A stretch of 64,000 nt of DNA from an uncultured Lysobacter sp. (GTDB lineage Bacteria; Pseudomonadota; Gammaproteobacteria; Xanthomonadales; Xanthomonadaceae), in contig CAMLID010000014.1 in NCBI GenBank assembly GCA_946480055.1, forward strand, positions 1 through 64,000. The letters are read 5' to 3'. Made by a program: the position numbers and the translations under genes. Position 1 is the first letter of the stretch, and each line of letters begins with the position of its first letter. Below are positions 41,324 to 52,008 of this stretch, piece after piece. The notes below the pieces were generated by a model. The model saw only the letters and a program-made list of their open reading frames with translations. It did not search any database and was not told where the DNA came from.

Positions 41324-43267
41324 TCAACTCCGCGTTTCGCGCAGCGCCAGCGCCAGCAGCCGGGCCTCCAGTCGAGCGCCCAGGCCGGATGGCGCTGCCA
41401 GATCCATGCGCGCCAGCGCCTCTGCGTCGTCGCCGGTGCTGCTGATGCCGCCGAGCAGGGCGCGCGCGACCGTGCCCAGCTTGCCGGTGCGGGTCGCGGT
41501 GGCGGCCTTGAGCCAGCCCAACGCCCGTACCAGGCGCTCCTCGACCGGGGTGAAGTCGCTGCCCAGCGGGTAGTCGGGCAGCAGGCCTTCGCGGCGCAGC
41601 GGCGCCAGGGCCTGGTGCAGATGCTCGGGGGTATTGCGGCCCGCCGCGGCGGTCAGGCCGACATCGGCGCGCAGCTTGCCTTCGCGCCGCGCGGTTTCCA
41701 GCAGCCCGTTGCCGTAGCGCGCATCGGCGATCGCGGCCATCGCCCGCACGCAGTCCTCGTCGGCGCGCCCGCGCAGGTCGGCGATGCCGTACTCGCTGAT
41801 GTAGATGTCGCGCAGATGGCGCGGGATGGTGGTATGGCCGTAGTTCCACACCAGGTTGGAGCGGTTCTCGCCGCCGGCGTCGCGGGTCGCGCGCAGCATC
41901 AGCACCGAGCGCGCGTCGGGCAGGGCGTGGGCCATGGCGACGAAGTTGTACTGCCCGCCGACCCCCGACACGACCCGACCGTCGGCCAAGCCGTCCGACA
42001 CCGCCGCGCCCAGCGCGGTCGCCATCATGCAGGTGTTGAAGAAGCGCGCGTCGCGGCGCTGCAGGCGTTCCAGCGCTTCGTGGCCACCGTAGAGTTCGTT
42101 GACCTCGCTGATGCGGCGCATGCCGATGCCGCGGCGCTGGTCCTCGGGCAGGTGCCGCAGCCAGTCGTAGAACTCGGGCGAGCCGAGGTAGAAGCCGCCG
42201 TGCAGATATTCGCCATCGCGTTCCAGCGTGGCGCGATCGGTCTCGTCGGCGCTGCCGTCGGCGATGCGGCGCATCAGTGCCTCGTCGTCGACCACCTTGC
42301 GCCGGATCACCCCGACTTCGACCAAGCGCCGGAAGCCCTCGTTGATCATTTCGCTGCAGCCGTACAGCCCTTCGGCGAACGGAGCCAGGTCCGGGCGCGA
42401 GGCCAGGGCCGGGTCGAGCGCCGCGAGCACGCGCCGGTAGCCGGCGTTGTCGGCGTGGCGCAGAGCCAGCGCGTGGCAGAGCGCGTCGGCGAGCGCGCCG
42501 ATGCCGATCTGCAGGGTGCCGCCGTCGCGCACCAGGGTGCTGGCGTAGAAGCCGATCGCGTAGTCGGCGTCGGTCACCGGCTGGCGCGGCAGGCCGAACA
42601 GTTTCGGGTGCGGGCCGGGCGGGGTCACCACCGCGTCGAAGTAATCCTCGGCGACGGTCGCGCTGCCGCCCAGCCAGGGCAGCTCCGGATCGACCTCGGC
42701 GATCAGCAGCGGCCGCGGCAGGCCGCAGGCGACGATCGCATCGACCGCGTCCTGGGTCAGGTCGGTATTGCACGACAGCGACAGCCGCGCGTCGCCGTCG
42801 CGGCGCGCGACCTTCTGCACGATCGCGTTGACGCCACGGTCGGCGAGCGCGCGGGCGACGTGGGTGTAGTTGAGACTGGCGTAGCGCTGCTGCGCCGGCG
42901 GCGAATTCAACAGCGCGCCGGACTGCAGATAGAACTCTTCGATCTCGATATGCGCGGGCAGGGTGTTGCGTTTGAGTGCGTCCACGTAGGCCAGGCGCGG
43001 GAAGTCGTCGCCGAAGTGGCGGCGCGCGAACGGCCCTACGAAGCGGCCCTCCAGGCCCTTGCCGGCGCCGGGCGGATCCAGCGAGAGCGCGGTGTACAGG
43101 TGCAGCGCGCGCGAGGGATCGGCTGCGATCCGCGCGTACAGCGCATTCAACAGCCGGTGCGGCTTGCCCAGGCCGAGCGGGGCGCCCAGGTGCAGCGGAC
43201 CCTGGGTGCGGGCGAGCAGGAAGTCGACGGCATCGTCGATACGTTCGAAGCGGGCGGGTGCGGTCAT
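41324..43267 (-). CDS. Acetyl-CoA hydrolase/transferase family protein
   Basis: A 647-residue protein; the ATG at 43267 begins MTAPARFERIDDAVDFL. It shows the CoA-transferase family I pattern with GTLQIGIGALADALCHAL, a likely catalytic glutamate in YGCSEMINEGFRRLVEVGVI and the CoA-loop region VSGVGGQYNFVAMAHALPD. It continues with GAADLRGRADEDCV-like text (YGIADLRGRADEDCVRAM). It is longer than the usual ~500-residue acetyl-CoA hydrolases, with extra sequence around residues 300-400. It could be an acetyl- or other acyl-CoA:carboxylate CoA-transferase. It is divergent from the blaI-like gene. Confidence 0.85.
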   Translation of the reverse strand: MTAPARFERIDDAVDFLLARTQGPLHLGAPLGLGKPHRLLNALYARIAADPSRALHLYTALSLDPPGAGKGLEGRFVGPFARRHFGDDFPRLAYVDALKRNTLPAHIEIEEFYLQSGALLNSPPAQQRYASLNYTHVARALADRGVNAIVQKVARRDGDARLSLSCNTDLTQDAVDAIVACGLPRPLLIAEVDPELPWLGGSATVAEDYFDAVVTPPGPHPKLFGLPRQPVTDADYAIGFYASTLVRDGGTLQIGIGALADALCHALALRHADNAGYRRVLAALDPALASRPDLAPFAEGLYGCSEMINEGFRRLVEVGVIRRKVVDDEALMRRIADGSADETDRATLERDGEYLHGGFYLGSPEFYDWLRHLPEDQRRGIGMRRISEVNELYGGHEALERLQRRDARFFNTCMMATALGAAVSDGLADGRVVSGVGGQYNFVAMAHALPDARSVLMLRATRDAGGENRSNLVWNYGHTTIPRHLRDIYISEYGIADLRGRADEDCVRAMAAIADARYGNGLLETARREGKLRADVGLTAAAGRNTPEHLHQALAPLRREGLLPDYPLGSDFTPVEERLVRALGWLKAATATRTGKLGTVARALLGGISSTGDDAEALARMDLAAPSGLGARLEARLLALALRETRS

Positions 43268-43299
43268 GGCGGCAGTATCGCATCGGCCCGGCGGATCGC

Positions 43300-43349
43300 T
43301 TGACATCGTCGTTTACGGGTGTAATCTCAAGAAAAATTACGGATGTAAT
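43300..43349 (+). promoter_or_regulatory. Promoter and BlaI-type operators of the regulator-peptidase operon
   Basis: A TTGACA (43300-43305) is followed after 16 bp by TAATCT (43322-43327). Two BlaI-like dyads are present: TTAC-GGGT-GTAA (43313-43324), between and over the -35/-10, and ATTAC-GGAT-GTAAT (43336-43349), ending 2 bp before the ATG. Their centres are 24 bp apart. BlaI/MecI repressors bind TTAC-N4-GTAA-like dyads, so autorepression is likely. Confidence 0.78.
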
Positions 43350-43351
43350 CG

Positions 43352-43723
43352 ATGCAGATCAGCGAAGCCGAATCGGTGGTGATGGACGTGCTCTGGCGTC
43401 GGCATCCGCTCGCCGCCGAGGACGTGGTCGCGGCGCTGTCCGAGCGTCAGGACTGGCAGGAGGCGACCATCAAGACCCTGCTCAACCGACTGTTGAACAA
43501 GGGCGCGGTACGCGCCGAGAAGCAGGGCCGGCGTTATCTGTATGCGCCGGTGCTCAAGCGCGAGGACTGGGTGCTGGAGGAGAGCCAGGGCCTGCTGCAA
43601 CGCCTGTTCGACGGCCGAGTCGCGCCGCTGGTCGCGCACTTCAGCGAGCAGCGCAAGCTCAGCCGCAAGGACATCGCCGAACTACGCAAGCTGCTCGAGG
43701 AGTTGGACGATGAACAGCGTTGA
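43352..43723 (+). CDS. BlaI/MecI/CopY-family transcriptional repressor
   Basis: A 123-residue winged-helix repressor. It begins QISEAESVVMDVLWRRHPLA and includes the recognition helix DWQEATIKTLLNRLLNKGAV. A C-terminal dimerisation helix (SEQRKLSRKDIAELRKLLEELDDEQ, in two turns) completes it. In Bla/Mec systems this protein is cleaved when the M56 sensor peptidase detects its signal. The gene overlaps the peptidase gene by 14 bp, and two matching operator dyads lie just upstream. Confidence 0.95.
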   Translation: MQISEAESVVMDVLWRRHPLAAEDVVAALSERQDWQEATIKTLLNRLLNKGAVRAEKQGRRYLYAPVLKREDWVLEESQGLLQRLFDGRVAPLVAHFSEQRKLSRKDIAELRKLLEELDDEQR

Positions 43724-45350
43724 CCTGCTTACCGCATTGATCGAAACCACGCTCGCCAGCAGTTGCGCGATCGTATTGGTCTTACTGCTGCGGCGTCCGC
43801 TGCGGCGCGGCTTCGGTGCCGGTGCGGCCTATGCGCTGTGGGCGCTGGTGCCGGCGGCGGCGTTCGCAGTGCTGCTGCCGGCGGCGTCGGCGCCGTTGCC
43901 GCTGAGCTTGCCGGTGCAGGTCACGATCCAGGCACCTGCTGCGATAGCGGCGCCGCAGACCGCGTCGATCGCGCCGACGGCATTGGCCTTGATCGTCTGG
44001 TCGCTGGGGGCGGCGCTCGCCATGCTTGCCCTGGCCTGGCAGCAGCGTCGCTTCGTGCGCGCGCTGGGCGAACTGCGCCTGCGCACGGACGGGCTGCGTC
44101 AGGCCGATGCCATGGCCGGACTGCCGGCGGCGATCGGGCTGCTGCGACCGATGATCGTCGTTCCCAGCGATTTCGAACAACGCTACAGCGACGAACAGCA
44201 GGCGTTGATGCACGCGCACGAGCGCGAGCACATCGCCCGCGGCGATCTGGCGCTCAATGCCGTGGTCGCGCTGCTGCGCTGCGTGTACTGGTTCAACCCG
44301 CTGCTGCACTACGCCGTGCGCCACTACCGCCACGATCAGGAGCTGTCCTGCGATCAGCGCGTGATCCGGCGCCACCCGCGGGCGCGTCGTGCCTACGGCG
44401 AAGCCATGCTCAAGACCCTGCTGGCGTCGCGCCCCGCGCCCCTGGGTTGCCATTGGGGCTACAGCCACCCGCTCAAGGAGAGAATCGAGATGCTCAAGCA
44501 TGCAAACGTGTCGTCGAAGCGCTGGATCGCCGGCGCCGCGCTGGTCGCTCTGCTGGCCGCGGCCACCGGCGCGGCCGCGTGGTCGGCGCAGCCGCAACGC
44601 GAGACCGCCGCCGCACTGCCGCAGGGTCATGCGATGGTGAAGTTCGAGGTGCGCCTGGACGGCGGCGAACCCAGCACCTTCCGCGTGCTCGAACGCTACG
44701 GCGAATCGTTCGGCGTGAGCGGCGACGAGCGCGGTTCGAAGTGGTCGATGCAGGGCAAGGTCTCGCCGCTGGCCAACGGTCAGCTGTTGCTGGAAGCCTC
44801 GCTGCAACGCGACGGCAGGCCGGTCGGGGAGCCGCGATTGACGGTGCGCGACGGCGAGCCGGCGCGCATCAGCATCGGCAGCGTGCGCGGCTCGACGAAT
44901 GCCGAAGTGCTGCAGGGAATCGACATGACGGTGACCGTGAACGGCGGAGCACGCGTATCGGCTGCCGCCGCCGCGCAAGCCGCCGCCGCGCCCAAGGCCC
45001 AGTCCGCGCCGAAGCCGGTCGCTCGCAGCGCCGCCGGCTATGGGACGCTATCGCCGCCGCCGTACCCGAAGGGCCGCAAGGTCAGCGGCCGTGTGCTGCT
45101 GCAGATCAAAGTCGGCGCCGACGGCAGCGCTCAGGAGGTCAAGTTGGCGCGCAGTTCCGGCGATGCCGAACTCGACAGCAGCACCATCGCGGCCGCGCGC
45201 ACGTGGCGCTTCCAGCCCGCCGTCGAAGGCGGCGAGCCGGTCGAATCCTGGGTGCAGGTGCCGGTGGACTTCGCTACGTCCAAGCCGGCGGAACCCGATA
45301 CGTCGGACGGTGCCGCGGCGCTGGATCCGATCCAGGTCAGGCAGGGCTGA
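43710..45350 (+). CDS. M56 (BlaR1-like) membrane metallopeptidase with C-terminal TonB-type domain
   Basis: A 546-residue membrane protein. Several N-terminal helices (about 8-28, 34-58, 88-110) surround a cytosolic M56 zinc protease with HEREH (H170-E171-xx-H174) and the downstream QELSCDQRVIRR. A further helix lies near 270-290. The C-terminus lacks a penicillin-binding sensor and instead ends in a TonB-like domain (about 447-530: GRVLLQIKVGADGSAQEVKL, STIAAARTWRFQPAVEGGEP). The ATG at 43710 lies inside the blaI-like gene, so the two are coupled. Confidence 0.9.
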   Translation: MNSVDLLTALIETTLASSCAIVLVLLLRRPLRRGFGAGAAYALWALVPAAAFAVLLPAASAPLPLSLPVQVTIQAPAAIAAPQTASIAPTALALIVWSLGAALAMLALAWQQRRFVRALGELRLRTDGLRQADAMAGLPAAIGLLRPMIVVPSDFEQRYSDEQQALMHAHEREHIARGDLALNAVVALLRCVYWFNPLLHYAVRHYRHDQELSCDQRVIRRHPRARRAYGEAMLKTLLASRPAPLGCHWGYSHPLKERIEMLKHANVSSKRWIAGAALVALLAAATGAAAWSAQPQRETAAALPQGHAMVKFEVRLDGGEPSTFRVLERYGESFGVSGDERGSKWSMQGKVSPLANGQLLLEASLQRDGRPVGEPRLTVRDGEPARISIGSVRGSTNAEVLQGIDMTVTVNGGARVSAAAAAQAAAAPKAQSAPKPVARSAAGYGTLSPPPYPKGRKVSGRVLLQIKVGADGSAQEVKLARSSGDAELDSSTIAAARTWRFQPAVEGGEPVESWVQVPVDFATSKPAEPDTSDGAAALDPIQVRQG

Positions 45351-45380
45351 TCGAAGGACGAGGATGCGTTCGAGCGCAGC

Positions 45381-46019
45381 CTACGCGCCGACGATGTGGA
45401 CCTCGTCGGCGATCCGGCGCACTTCGTCCGGGTAGTGGCTGACGTAGATCATCGGCAGCGCGATCTCGTCGCGCACCCGCTGCAGATAGGGCAGCAGCTC
45501 GTCGCGGCGGTTCATGTCCAGCATCGACAGCGGTTCGTCCAACAGCAGGATCTGCGGCTGCGACAGCAGCGCGCGGCCCAGCGCCACGCGCTGCATCTCG
45601 CCGCCCGAGAGGCCGGCAGTGGAACGCGACAGCAAGGCGTCGATGCCCAGCAGGTCGACGACGGCGTCGAGCTGGAACCGCGGCGCGGCCCGGGCTTCGC
45701 CGCGCAGGCCGTAGAGCAGGTTGCCGCGCACGTCCAGGTGCGGGAACAGGCGCGCGTCCTGGAACACGTAGCCGATCCGGCGCCGATGCGCGGGCAGGTC
45801 GATACCGGCGGCGGCATCGAACAGGCAGCGCCCGCCGATTTCGATGCGTCCGCGTTGCGGCCGCAGCAGGCCGGCGATGGCGTACAGCAGCGAAGTCTTG
45901 CCGGCGCCCGAGTCGCCGACCAGGGCGATCACCCGGCGCTCGCTGCGGATGCTCACGCTGCGCTCGAACGCGCCGCGCCGCAGGCTGAAGTCGAGCAGAT
46001 AGGTCGGCGCCGCGCTCAT
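45381..46019 (-). CDS. modC: Molybdate ABC transporter ATP-binding protein, short form
   Basis: A 212-residue ABC ATPase. It has Walker A (ALVGDSGAGKTSLLYAIAG), a Q-loop (YVFQDARLFPHLDVRGNLLYG in two parts), the signature LSGGEMQRVALGRALLSQPQ and Walker B (ILLLDEPLSMLD). ModC proteins are usually about 350 residues with a C-terminal TOBE/Mop molybdate-binding domain; here the protein ends right after the H-loop (YVSHYPDEVRRIADEVHIV). It overlaps modB by 4 bp. Assignment to molybdate rests on the operon. Confidence 0.9.
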   Translation of the reverse strand: MSAAPTYLLDFSLRRGAFERSVSIRSERRVIALVGDSGAGKTSLLYAIAGLLRPQRGRIEIGGRCLFDAAAGIDLPAHRRRIGYVFQDARLFPHLDVRGNLLYGLRGEARAAPRFQLDAVVDLLGIDALLSRSTAGLSGGEMQRVALGRALLSQPQILLLDEPLSMLDMNRRDELLPYLQRVRDEIALPMIYVSHYPDEVRRIADEVHIVGA

Positions 46020-46708
46020 GCGTGCGCCTCGCGGCGCTGACGCTGCACCAGCCATTCCGACAGCAGCACCGCGCCGAACGAGATCGCGACCGCGACCACG
46101 GTCAGCCGCCACAGCCCGGATTCGGCGCCGGGTACCTGCAGCAGGCCGTAGATCGCCGACGACAGGGTCTGGGTTTCGCCTGGGATGTTGGAAACGAAGG
46201 TGATGGTGGCGCCGAACTCACCCAGAGCCTTGGCGAAGCCGAGCACTGCGCCGGCGATCACGCCGGGCAGGGCCAGCGGCAGGGTCATACCGAAGAACAC
46301 CCGCCATGGGTTCGCGCCCAGGGTCGCGGCGGCCTGTTCCAGGCGGCGGTCGACGGCTTCGATCGAGAGCCGTATCGCGCGCACCATCAGCGGGAAACCC
46401 ATGATCGCGCAGGCCAGCGCGGCGCCGGTCCAGCGGAACGCGAAGCTCACGCCGAACCAGTCGGACAGGAACCGCCCGATCGGTCCCTGCGAGCCGAACA
46501 GGATCAGCAGCACGTAGCCGGTCACCACCGGCGGCAACACCAGCGGCAGATACAGCAGCGCGTCGAGCAAGAGCTTGCCGGGGAAGCGCTTGCGCGCGAG
46601 CAGCCAGCCCATCGCCACGCCCAGCGGCAGGCTGGCCAGCGTCGCCACGGTCGCGACCTTGAGGCTGAGCGCGATCGCCGTCAGTTCGGCTGGGCTGAAA
46701 TCGAACAT
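46016..46708 (-). CDS. modB: Molybdate ABC transporter permease
   Basis: A 230-residue inner-membrane permease with five to six helices. The cytoplasmic EAA-type loop that docks ModC is AAATLGANPWRVFFGMTLPL followed by ALPGVIAGAVLGFAKALGEFGAT. LPLVLPPVVTGYVLLILFG is a typical ModB helix. It lies 13 bp after modA and overlaps modC, so the order on the transcript is modA, modB, modC. Confidence 0.95.
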   Translation of the reverse strand: MFDFSPAELTAIALSLKVATVATLASLPLGVAMGWLLARKRFPGKLLLDALLYLPLVLPPVVTGYVLLILFGSQGPIGRFLSDWFGVSFAFRWTGAALACAIMGFPLMVRAIRLSIEAVDRRLEQAAATLGANPWRVFFGMTLPLALPGVIAGAVLGFAKALGEFGATITFVSNIPGETQTLSSAIYGLLQVPGAESGLWRLTVVAVAISFGAVLLSEWLVQRQRREAHA

Positions 46709-46721
46709 GCGCTGGTCGCGC

Positions 46722-47510
46722 TCAGTTCAGGACCGCGAAACCGTGGCGGCGGAACACCGTCGCCGCGGCCGGAGTCTTGAGCCAGCGCACGAACGCGGCC
46801 GTCTGCGCGCGCTTGCTGGCGCGGATGCGCGCGACCGGGTAGACGATGGCCGGGTGGGTGTTGGCGGGGAAGGTCGCGAGCACGCGCACGTTCGGCTCGG
46901 CGCGCGCGTCGCTGGCGTAGACCACGCCCAGCGGCGCTTCGCCGCGCGCGACCAGCATCAACGCCGCGCGCACGTTTTCGGCCTCGGCGACCTTGGGTTG
47001 CAACTGCCGCCACACGCCCAGCGATTCGAATGCGGCCCGCGCGTACTTGCCTGCCGGCACGCTCGCGGTCAGCGCCAAGGCCAGGCGGCCGTCGCCGAGC
47101 AGCGGGCGCAGATCGACGCCGGGTTTCAGCGTCAGCGCTTGTGCGCTGCTGGTCTTGGGCGCGATCAGCACCAGGCTGTTGCCGAGCAGGTTGCGGCGGC
47201 TGCTCTCATCGATCAGCTTGCGTTGCTGCAGGTAATCCATCCAGTCCAGGTCGGCGGACACGAACACGTCGGCCGGCGCGCCCTGTTCGATCTGCCGCGC
47301 CAGCGCCGAGCTGGCGGCGTAGGACATGCGCAGCGGTTGAGCGGTCTGGCCCTCGTAGACCACCGCGGCTTCGTCCAGCGCTTCCTTGAGGCTGGCTGCC
47401 GCGAACACGGTGATCGGTTCGGGTTTGGGCGGAGCGGCGCCGGCGCTGGCCGCCAGGGACAGGCCGAGGGCGCAGAACGCGGCGAGCCAGCGGCGACGCG
47501 ACAGGATCAT
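46722..47510 (-). CDS. modA: Molybdate ABC transporter periplasmic-binding protein
   Basis: A 262-residue periplasmic protein with signal peptide ending SAGA(A). It has the ModA marks ITVFAAASLKEALDEAAVVY, SSALARQIEQGAPADVFVSA, DLDWMDYLQQRKLIDESSRR and LGVVYASDARAEPNVRVLAT. It captures molybdate (or tungstate) for ModBC. A GGAG lies upstream of the ATG at 47510. The next upstream gene encodes a small molybdopterin-fold protein, which fits a molybdenum theme. Confidence 0.95.
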   Translation of the reverse strand: MILSRRRWLAAFCALGLSLAASAGAAPPKPEPITVFAAASLKEALDEAAVVYEGQTAQPLRMSYAASSALARQIEQGAPADVFVSADLDWMDYLQQRKLIDESSRRNLLGNSLVLIAPKTSSAQALTLKPGVDLRPLLGDGRLALALTASVPAGKYARAAFESLGVWRQLQPKVAEAENVRAALMLVARGEAPLGVVYASDARAEPNVRVLATFPANTHPAIVYPVARIRASKRAQTAAFVRWLKTPAAATVFRRHGFAVLN

Positions 47511-47589
47511 GGGGTAGCTCCGGGGGCGGCGCGATGAGCGTAGCGCGAAACCGTGCCGACGCAGAGACGAGCTCGTCGCGCGGCAAGGA

Positions 47590-48108
47590 TCAGGGCGCGT
47601 CGATCACCCGGATCGATTCGATCTGGCGGATCCAGCGTGCGGGCCGCGATTCGCCCGGTGCGATCAGGCGCCAAGGGCCGTCGTCCGCGCCTAGCACTGC
47701 GCCGTCGCAACGGTCGGTCAGGACCACCTCGCGCGCGCCCAGGCTGGCATCGAGTTCGGCCAGCGAGTAGGCGACGCGGTAGCCGTCGCGCGCCGACACC
47801 ACCACCATGCGCGCCAGTTGCGGCCCGCGCAGCGGTTCCTCGGGCATGGCGCCGGACGCGCGCAGCAGCGCGGCCAGCGACACGCCTTCGCAGCTCAGGG
47901 TCTTGCCGTGCGCGCTGCCGGTGGCGGCGACGCGCGGTAGGGTCGCGATCTTCGCCGCATCCAGGGCCACGTCCATCGGCGCCATGCGCTGCGGCGGATC
48001 GGAGGCATGCGCGTGCGGGTTCTTCTCAGGCTCGGCGGCGACAGCGGTCGCAGCGGAGAGCAGGCCGATCAGACAGGCGGTCGCTGGCAGCATGCGTGTC
48101 GGGCTCAT
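47590..48108 (-). CDS. Small secreted protein with molybdopterin-oxidoreductase-like fold
   Basis: A 172-residue protein with a signal peptide ending AVAA. The mature part follows the short sulfite-oxidase-type (Oxidored_molyb) pattern: GKTLSCEGVSLAALLRASGA, ARMVVVSARDGYRVAYSLAE, a DGPWRLIAPGESRPARWIRQ loop and IESIRVID. It is much shorter than catalytic family members, and whether it binds the cofactor cannot be told. It lies 79 bp upstream of modA on the same strand. The start could also be the in-frame ATG at 48093. Confidence 0.78.
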   Translation of the reverse strand: MSPTRMLPATACLIGLLSAATAVAAEPEKNPHAHASDPPQRMAPMDVALDAAKIATLPRVAATGSAHGKTLSCEGVSLAALLRASGAMPEEPLRGPQLARMVVVSARDGYRVAYSLAELDASLGAREVVLTDRCDGAVLGADDGPWRLIAPGESRPARWIRQIESIRVIDAP

Positions 48109-48115
48109 GGCGGCC

Positions 48116-48979
48116 TCAGAGCTGATTGAGCGGAATCTTGAGGTAGCGTACGCCGTTGTCTTCGGCGTCGGGCAGGGCGCCCGCGCGCAGATTGACCTGT
48201 AATGCCGGCAGGATCAGCGCAGGCACCGCCAGGGTCGCGTCGCGGGCTTCGCGCATGCGCACGAACTCGGCTTCGACGGTGTCGCCGCGGACGTGGATGT
48301 TGGCGCGCTTCTGTTCGCCGATGCTGGTTTCGCAGCACGGCGCGCGGCCGTCGGGGCCGTAGTCGTGGCAGACGAACACGCGGGTGGCATCGGGCAGTTC
48401 GTAGAGGTGCCGGATCGAGGCGTACAGCATGGCCGCGTCGCCGCCTGGGAAATCGCAGCGCGCGGTGCCGCTGTCGGGCATGAACAGCGAGTCGCCAGTG
48501 AACAGCGCGTCGTCGATCAGGTAGGCCAGGCTGTCGAGGGTGTGGCCGGGCACCGCGATGGCGCGTGCGCGCAGGTCGCCGATCGCGAACGTTTCCTCGT
48601 CCTCGAACAGGTGGTCGAACTGGCTGCCGTCGGCTTCGACCTTGGCGTCCAGGCCCAGCACCGGCACGAAGGTGCGCTGCACTTCGCGGATGCGGCGGCC
48701 GATCGCGATGCGCGCCTGCGGCAGGCGCTGCTTCAGCCAGTGCGCGGCGGTGAGGTGGTCGGCGTGGGCATGGGTTTCCAGCAGCCAGCGCACGTCCGCG
48801 CCGCAGGCTTGCGCGACGTCGAGGATCGCCTGCGCCGAGCTGCCGCCGGTGCGGCCGGAACGCGCGTCGTAGTCGAGCACCGGATCGACGATCGCGGCCT
48901 GCGACGTCGCCGGGTCCACGACCAGGTAGCTCCAGGTCCCGGTGTCGGCATGATGGAAGGACTGCACCTGCGGGGACAT
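48116..48979 (-). CDS. MBL-fold metallohydrolase, persulfide dioxygenase/ETHE1-like
   Basis: A 287-residue enzyme. The ATG at 48979 has AGAGGAAG upstream. Metal ligands are visible: LETHAHADHLTAAHWLKQRL (HxHxDH), AVPGHTLDSLAYLIDDALFT with FTGDSLFMPDSGTARCDFPG, and VFVCHDYGPDGR. The GTARCDFPGG and HDY motifs separate ETHE1/Blh-type persulfide dioxygenases from glyoxalase II. It would oxidise glutathione persulfide to sulfite. It ends 7 bp before the molybdopterin-fold gene, so the two may be cotranscribed. No rhodanese or BigR gene is adjacent. Confidence 0.88.
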   Translation of the reverse strand: MSPQVQSFHHADTGTWSYLVVDPATSQAAIVDPVLDYDARSGRTGGSSAQAILDVAQACGADVRWLLETHAHADHLTAAHWLKQRLPQARIAIGRRIREVQRTFVPVLGLDAKVEADGSQFDHLFEDEETFAIGDLRARAIAVPGHTLDSLAYLIDDALFTGDSLFMPDSGTARCDFPGGDAAMLYASIRHLYELPDATRVFVCHDYGPDGRAPCCETSIGEQKRANIHVRGDTVEAEFVRMREARDATLAVPALILPALQVNLRAGALPDAEDNGVRYLKIPLNQL

Positions 48980-49055
48980 CGGCTTCCTCTGACTGCGGCG
49001 TCCGTGCGATGGGGGCCTGCGCGCGGTGTGCGGCGCATGGCGTTTTGCGTCGCGC

Positions 49056-49850
49056 TCAGCGCGCGAGTGCGGCGTTGAGCAGGGCGGCGAGGCGGGTGCC
49101 GCCGCGGCGCAGCTGGGCTTCGGCTTCAGGCCGCCAAGTCTGCACGTATTCGTCGTCGATCGTCGCCCGCGGCGGATAGAAGCCCGGTTGCAGCGCGATC
49201 CGGCAGGAGGCCTCGGCCCAGCCCGCCGAATCCGGCGGCAGCGGCGGTTCCGACAGCGCCACCGCCAGCGGCAGTGCGCGCAGGCGTTGCAGCCAGGCGG
49301 CCTCGTCCAGGCCGGCGCGGTTGAGCATGCCGCTGTCCCACAGCGCGTGCAGGTTGGTGCCGCGCCCGCCGAGGTTGACCTGGACGTCGTTGCCGCCCTT
49401 GTCGCGGGCGTAGCCGGCATGCAGGGGTTGGTGCACGTCGCCGACGAAATGGACCACGAACTTCAATGCCTGCAGGCGCTCGGCACGCGGGCGGCGGCGG
49501 TCGGCGAGGATCAGGGTCTGGTCGCGGATCGCCGCGACCACGCACGCGTCGCCGGGACAGTCGCGCTCGGGCTGGTAGACGCAGCCGTGCTCGGCGATGT
49601 TGACGTAGTGCCACTTCGCGCTCTTCTTGCCCAGGTCGGGGTCGTTGGCGCGCAGTTCGTCGGCCCAGTTGGCGATGCCGGGCAGGGTCGGGTCGGGTTC
49701 GCCGACCAGCAGCTCGTCGATATCGCGGCGCACGGCCGGATCGAGTTCGTCCAGGGCCAGCAACGCGACCAGGCGGTGGCCGAGCGGACCCCAGGCCAGG
49801 GCATCGATCGGCAGCAGCAGGAGCAGGGCGAGGGAGAGGGCGCGGATCAT
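49056..49850 (-). CDS. S1/P1 nuclease family protein
   Basis: A 264-residue secreted nuclease. The signal peptide ends ALA, leaving tryptophan as the mature N-terminus (WGPLGHRLVALLALDEL), whose amino group binds zinc in this family. Other ligands are in ANWADELRAND, SAKWHYVNIAEHGC and FVVHFVGDVHQPLHAGYARD plus GTNLHALWDSGML. These tri-zinc enzymes cleave single-stranded nucleic acids and remove 3'-phosphates. Length matches the family. It is the first gene of a minus-strand run that reaches modC, with gaps of 76 bp or more on either side of it. Confidence 0.94.
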   Translation of the reverse strand: MIRALSLALLLLLPIDALAWGPLGHRLVALLALDELDPAVRRDIDELLVGEPDPTLPGIANWADELRANDPDLGKKSAKWHYVNIAEHGCVYQPERDCPGDACVVAAIRDQTLILADRRRPRAERLQALKFVVHFVGDVHQPLHAGYARDKGGNDVQVNLGGRGTNLHALWDSGMLNRAGLDEAAWLQRLRALPLAVALSEPPLPPDSAGWAEASCRIALQPGFYPPRATIDDEYVQTWRPEAEAQLRRGGTRLAALLNAALAR

Positions 49851-49982
49851 CCCGTCACTTTACCGGAGACGGCAGGGTTCCCGGCTGTAACCGATGCACA
49901 CGAACGGTGCCGGTCTTGTCGGTTCGCGCCCCGGCGCCGCGGTACGGCCGCAACGCCGGGGCTGCCGCCTCGGACGGCGGGC

Positions 49983-51878
<1,896 letters not shown>

Positions 51879-51900
51879 GCCGCGACGATCCTGGCAAACG

Positions 51901-51932
51901 AGAAAGCCCCGCGGTTGCGGGGCTTTTTCTTT
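51901..51932. terminator. Terminator between convergent gapA and metE
   Basis: AAAGCCCCGC (51903-51912) and GCGGGGCTTT (51917-51926) form a perfect 10-bp stem with a GGTT loop. T-runs follow on the plus strand and, by symmetry of the A-tract, on the minus strand. It can serve both genes. Confidence 0.88.
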
Positions 51933-52008
51933 GGGACGTCTTCTTTGGAAGGTCGCGCACGCAGCGGCCCGGCCCTTCCCCGGCACGCAGGGAAGGGCCG
52001 TCGTCGGC

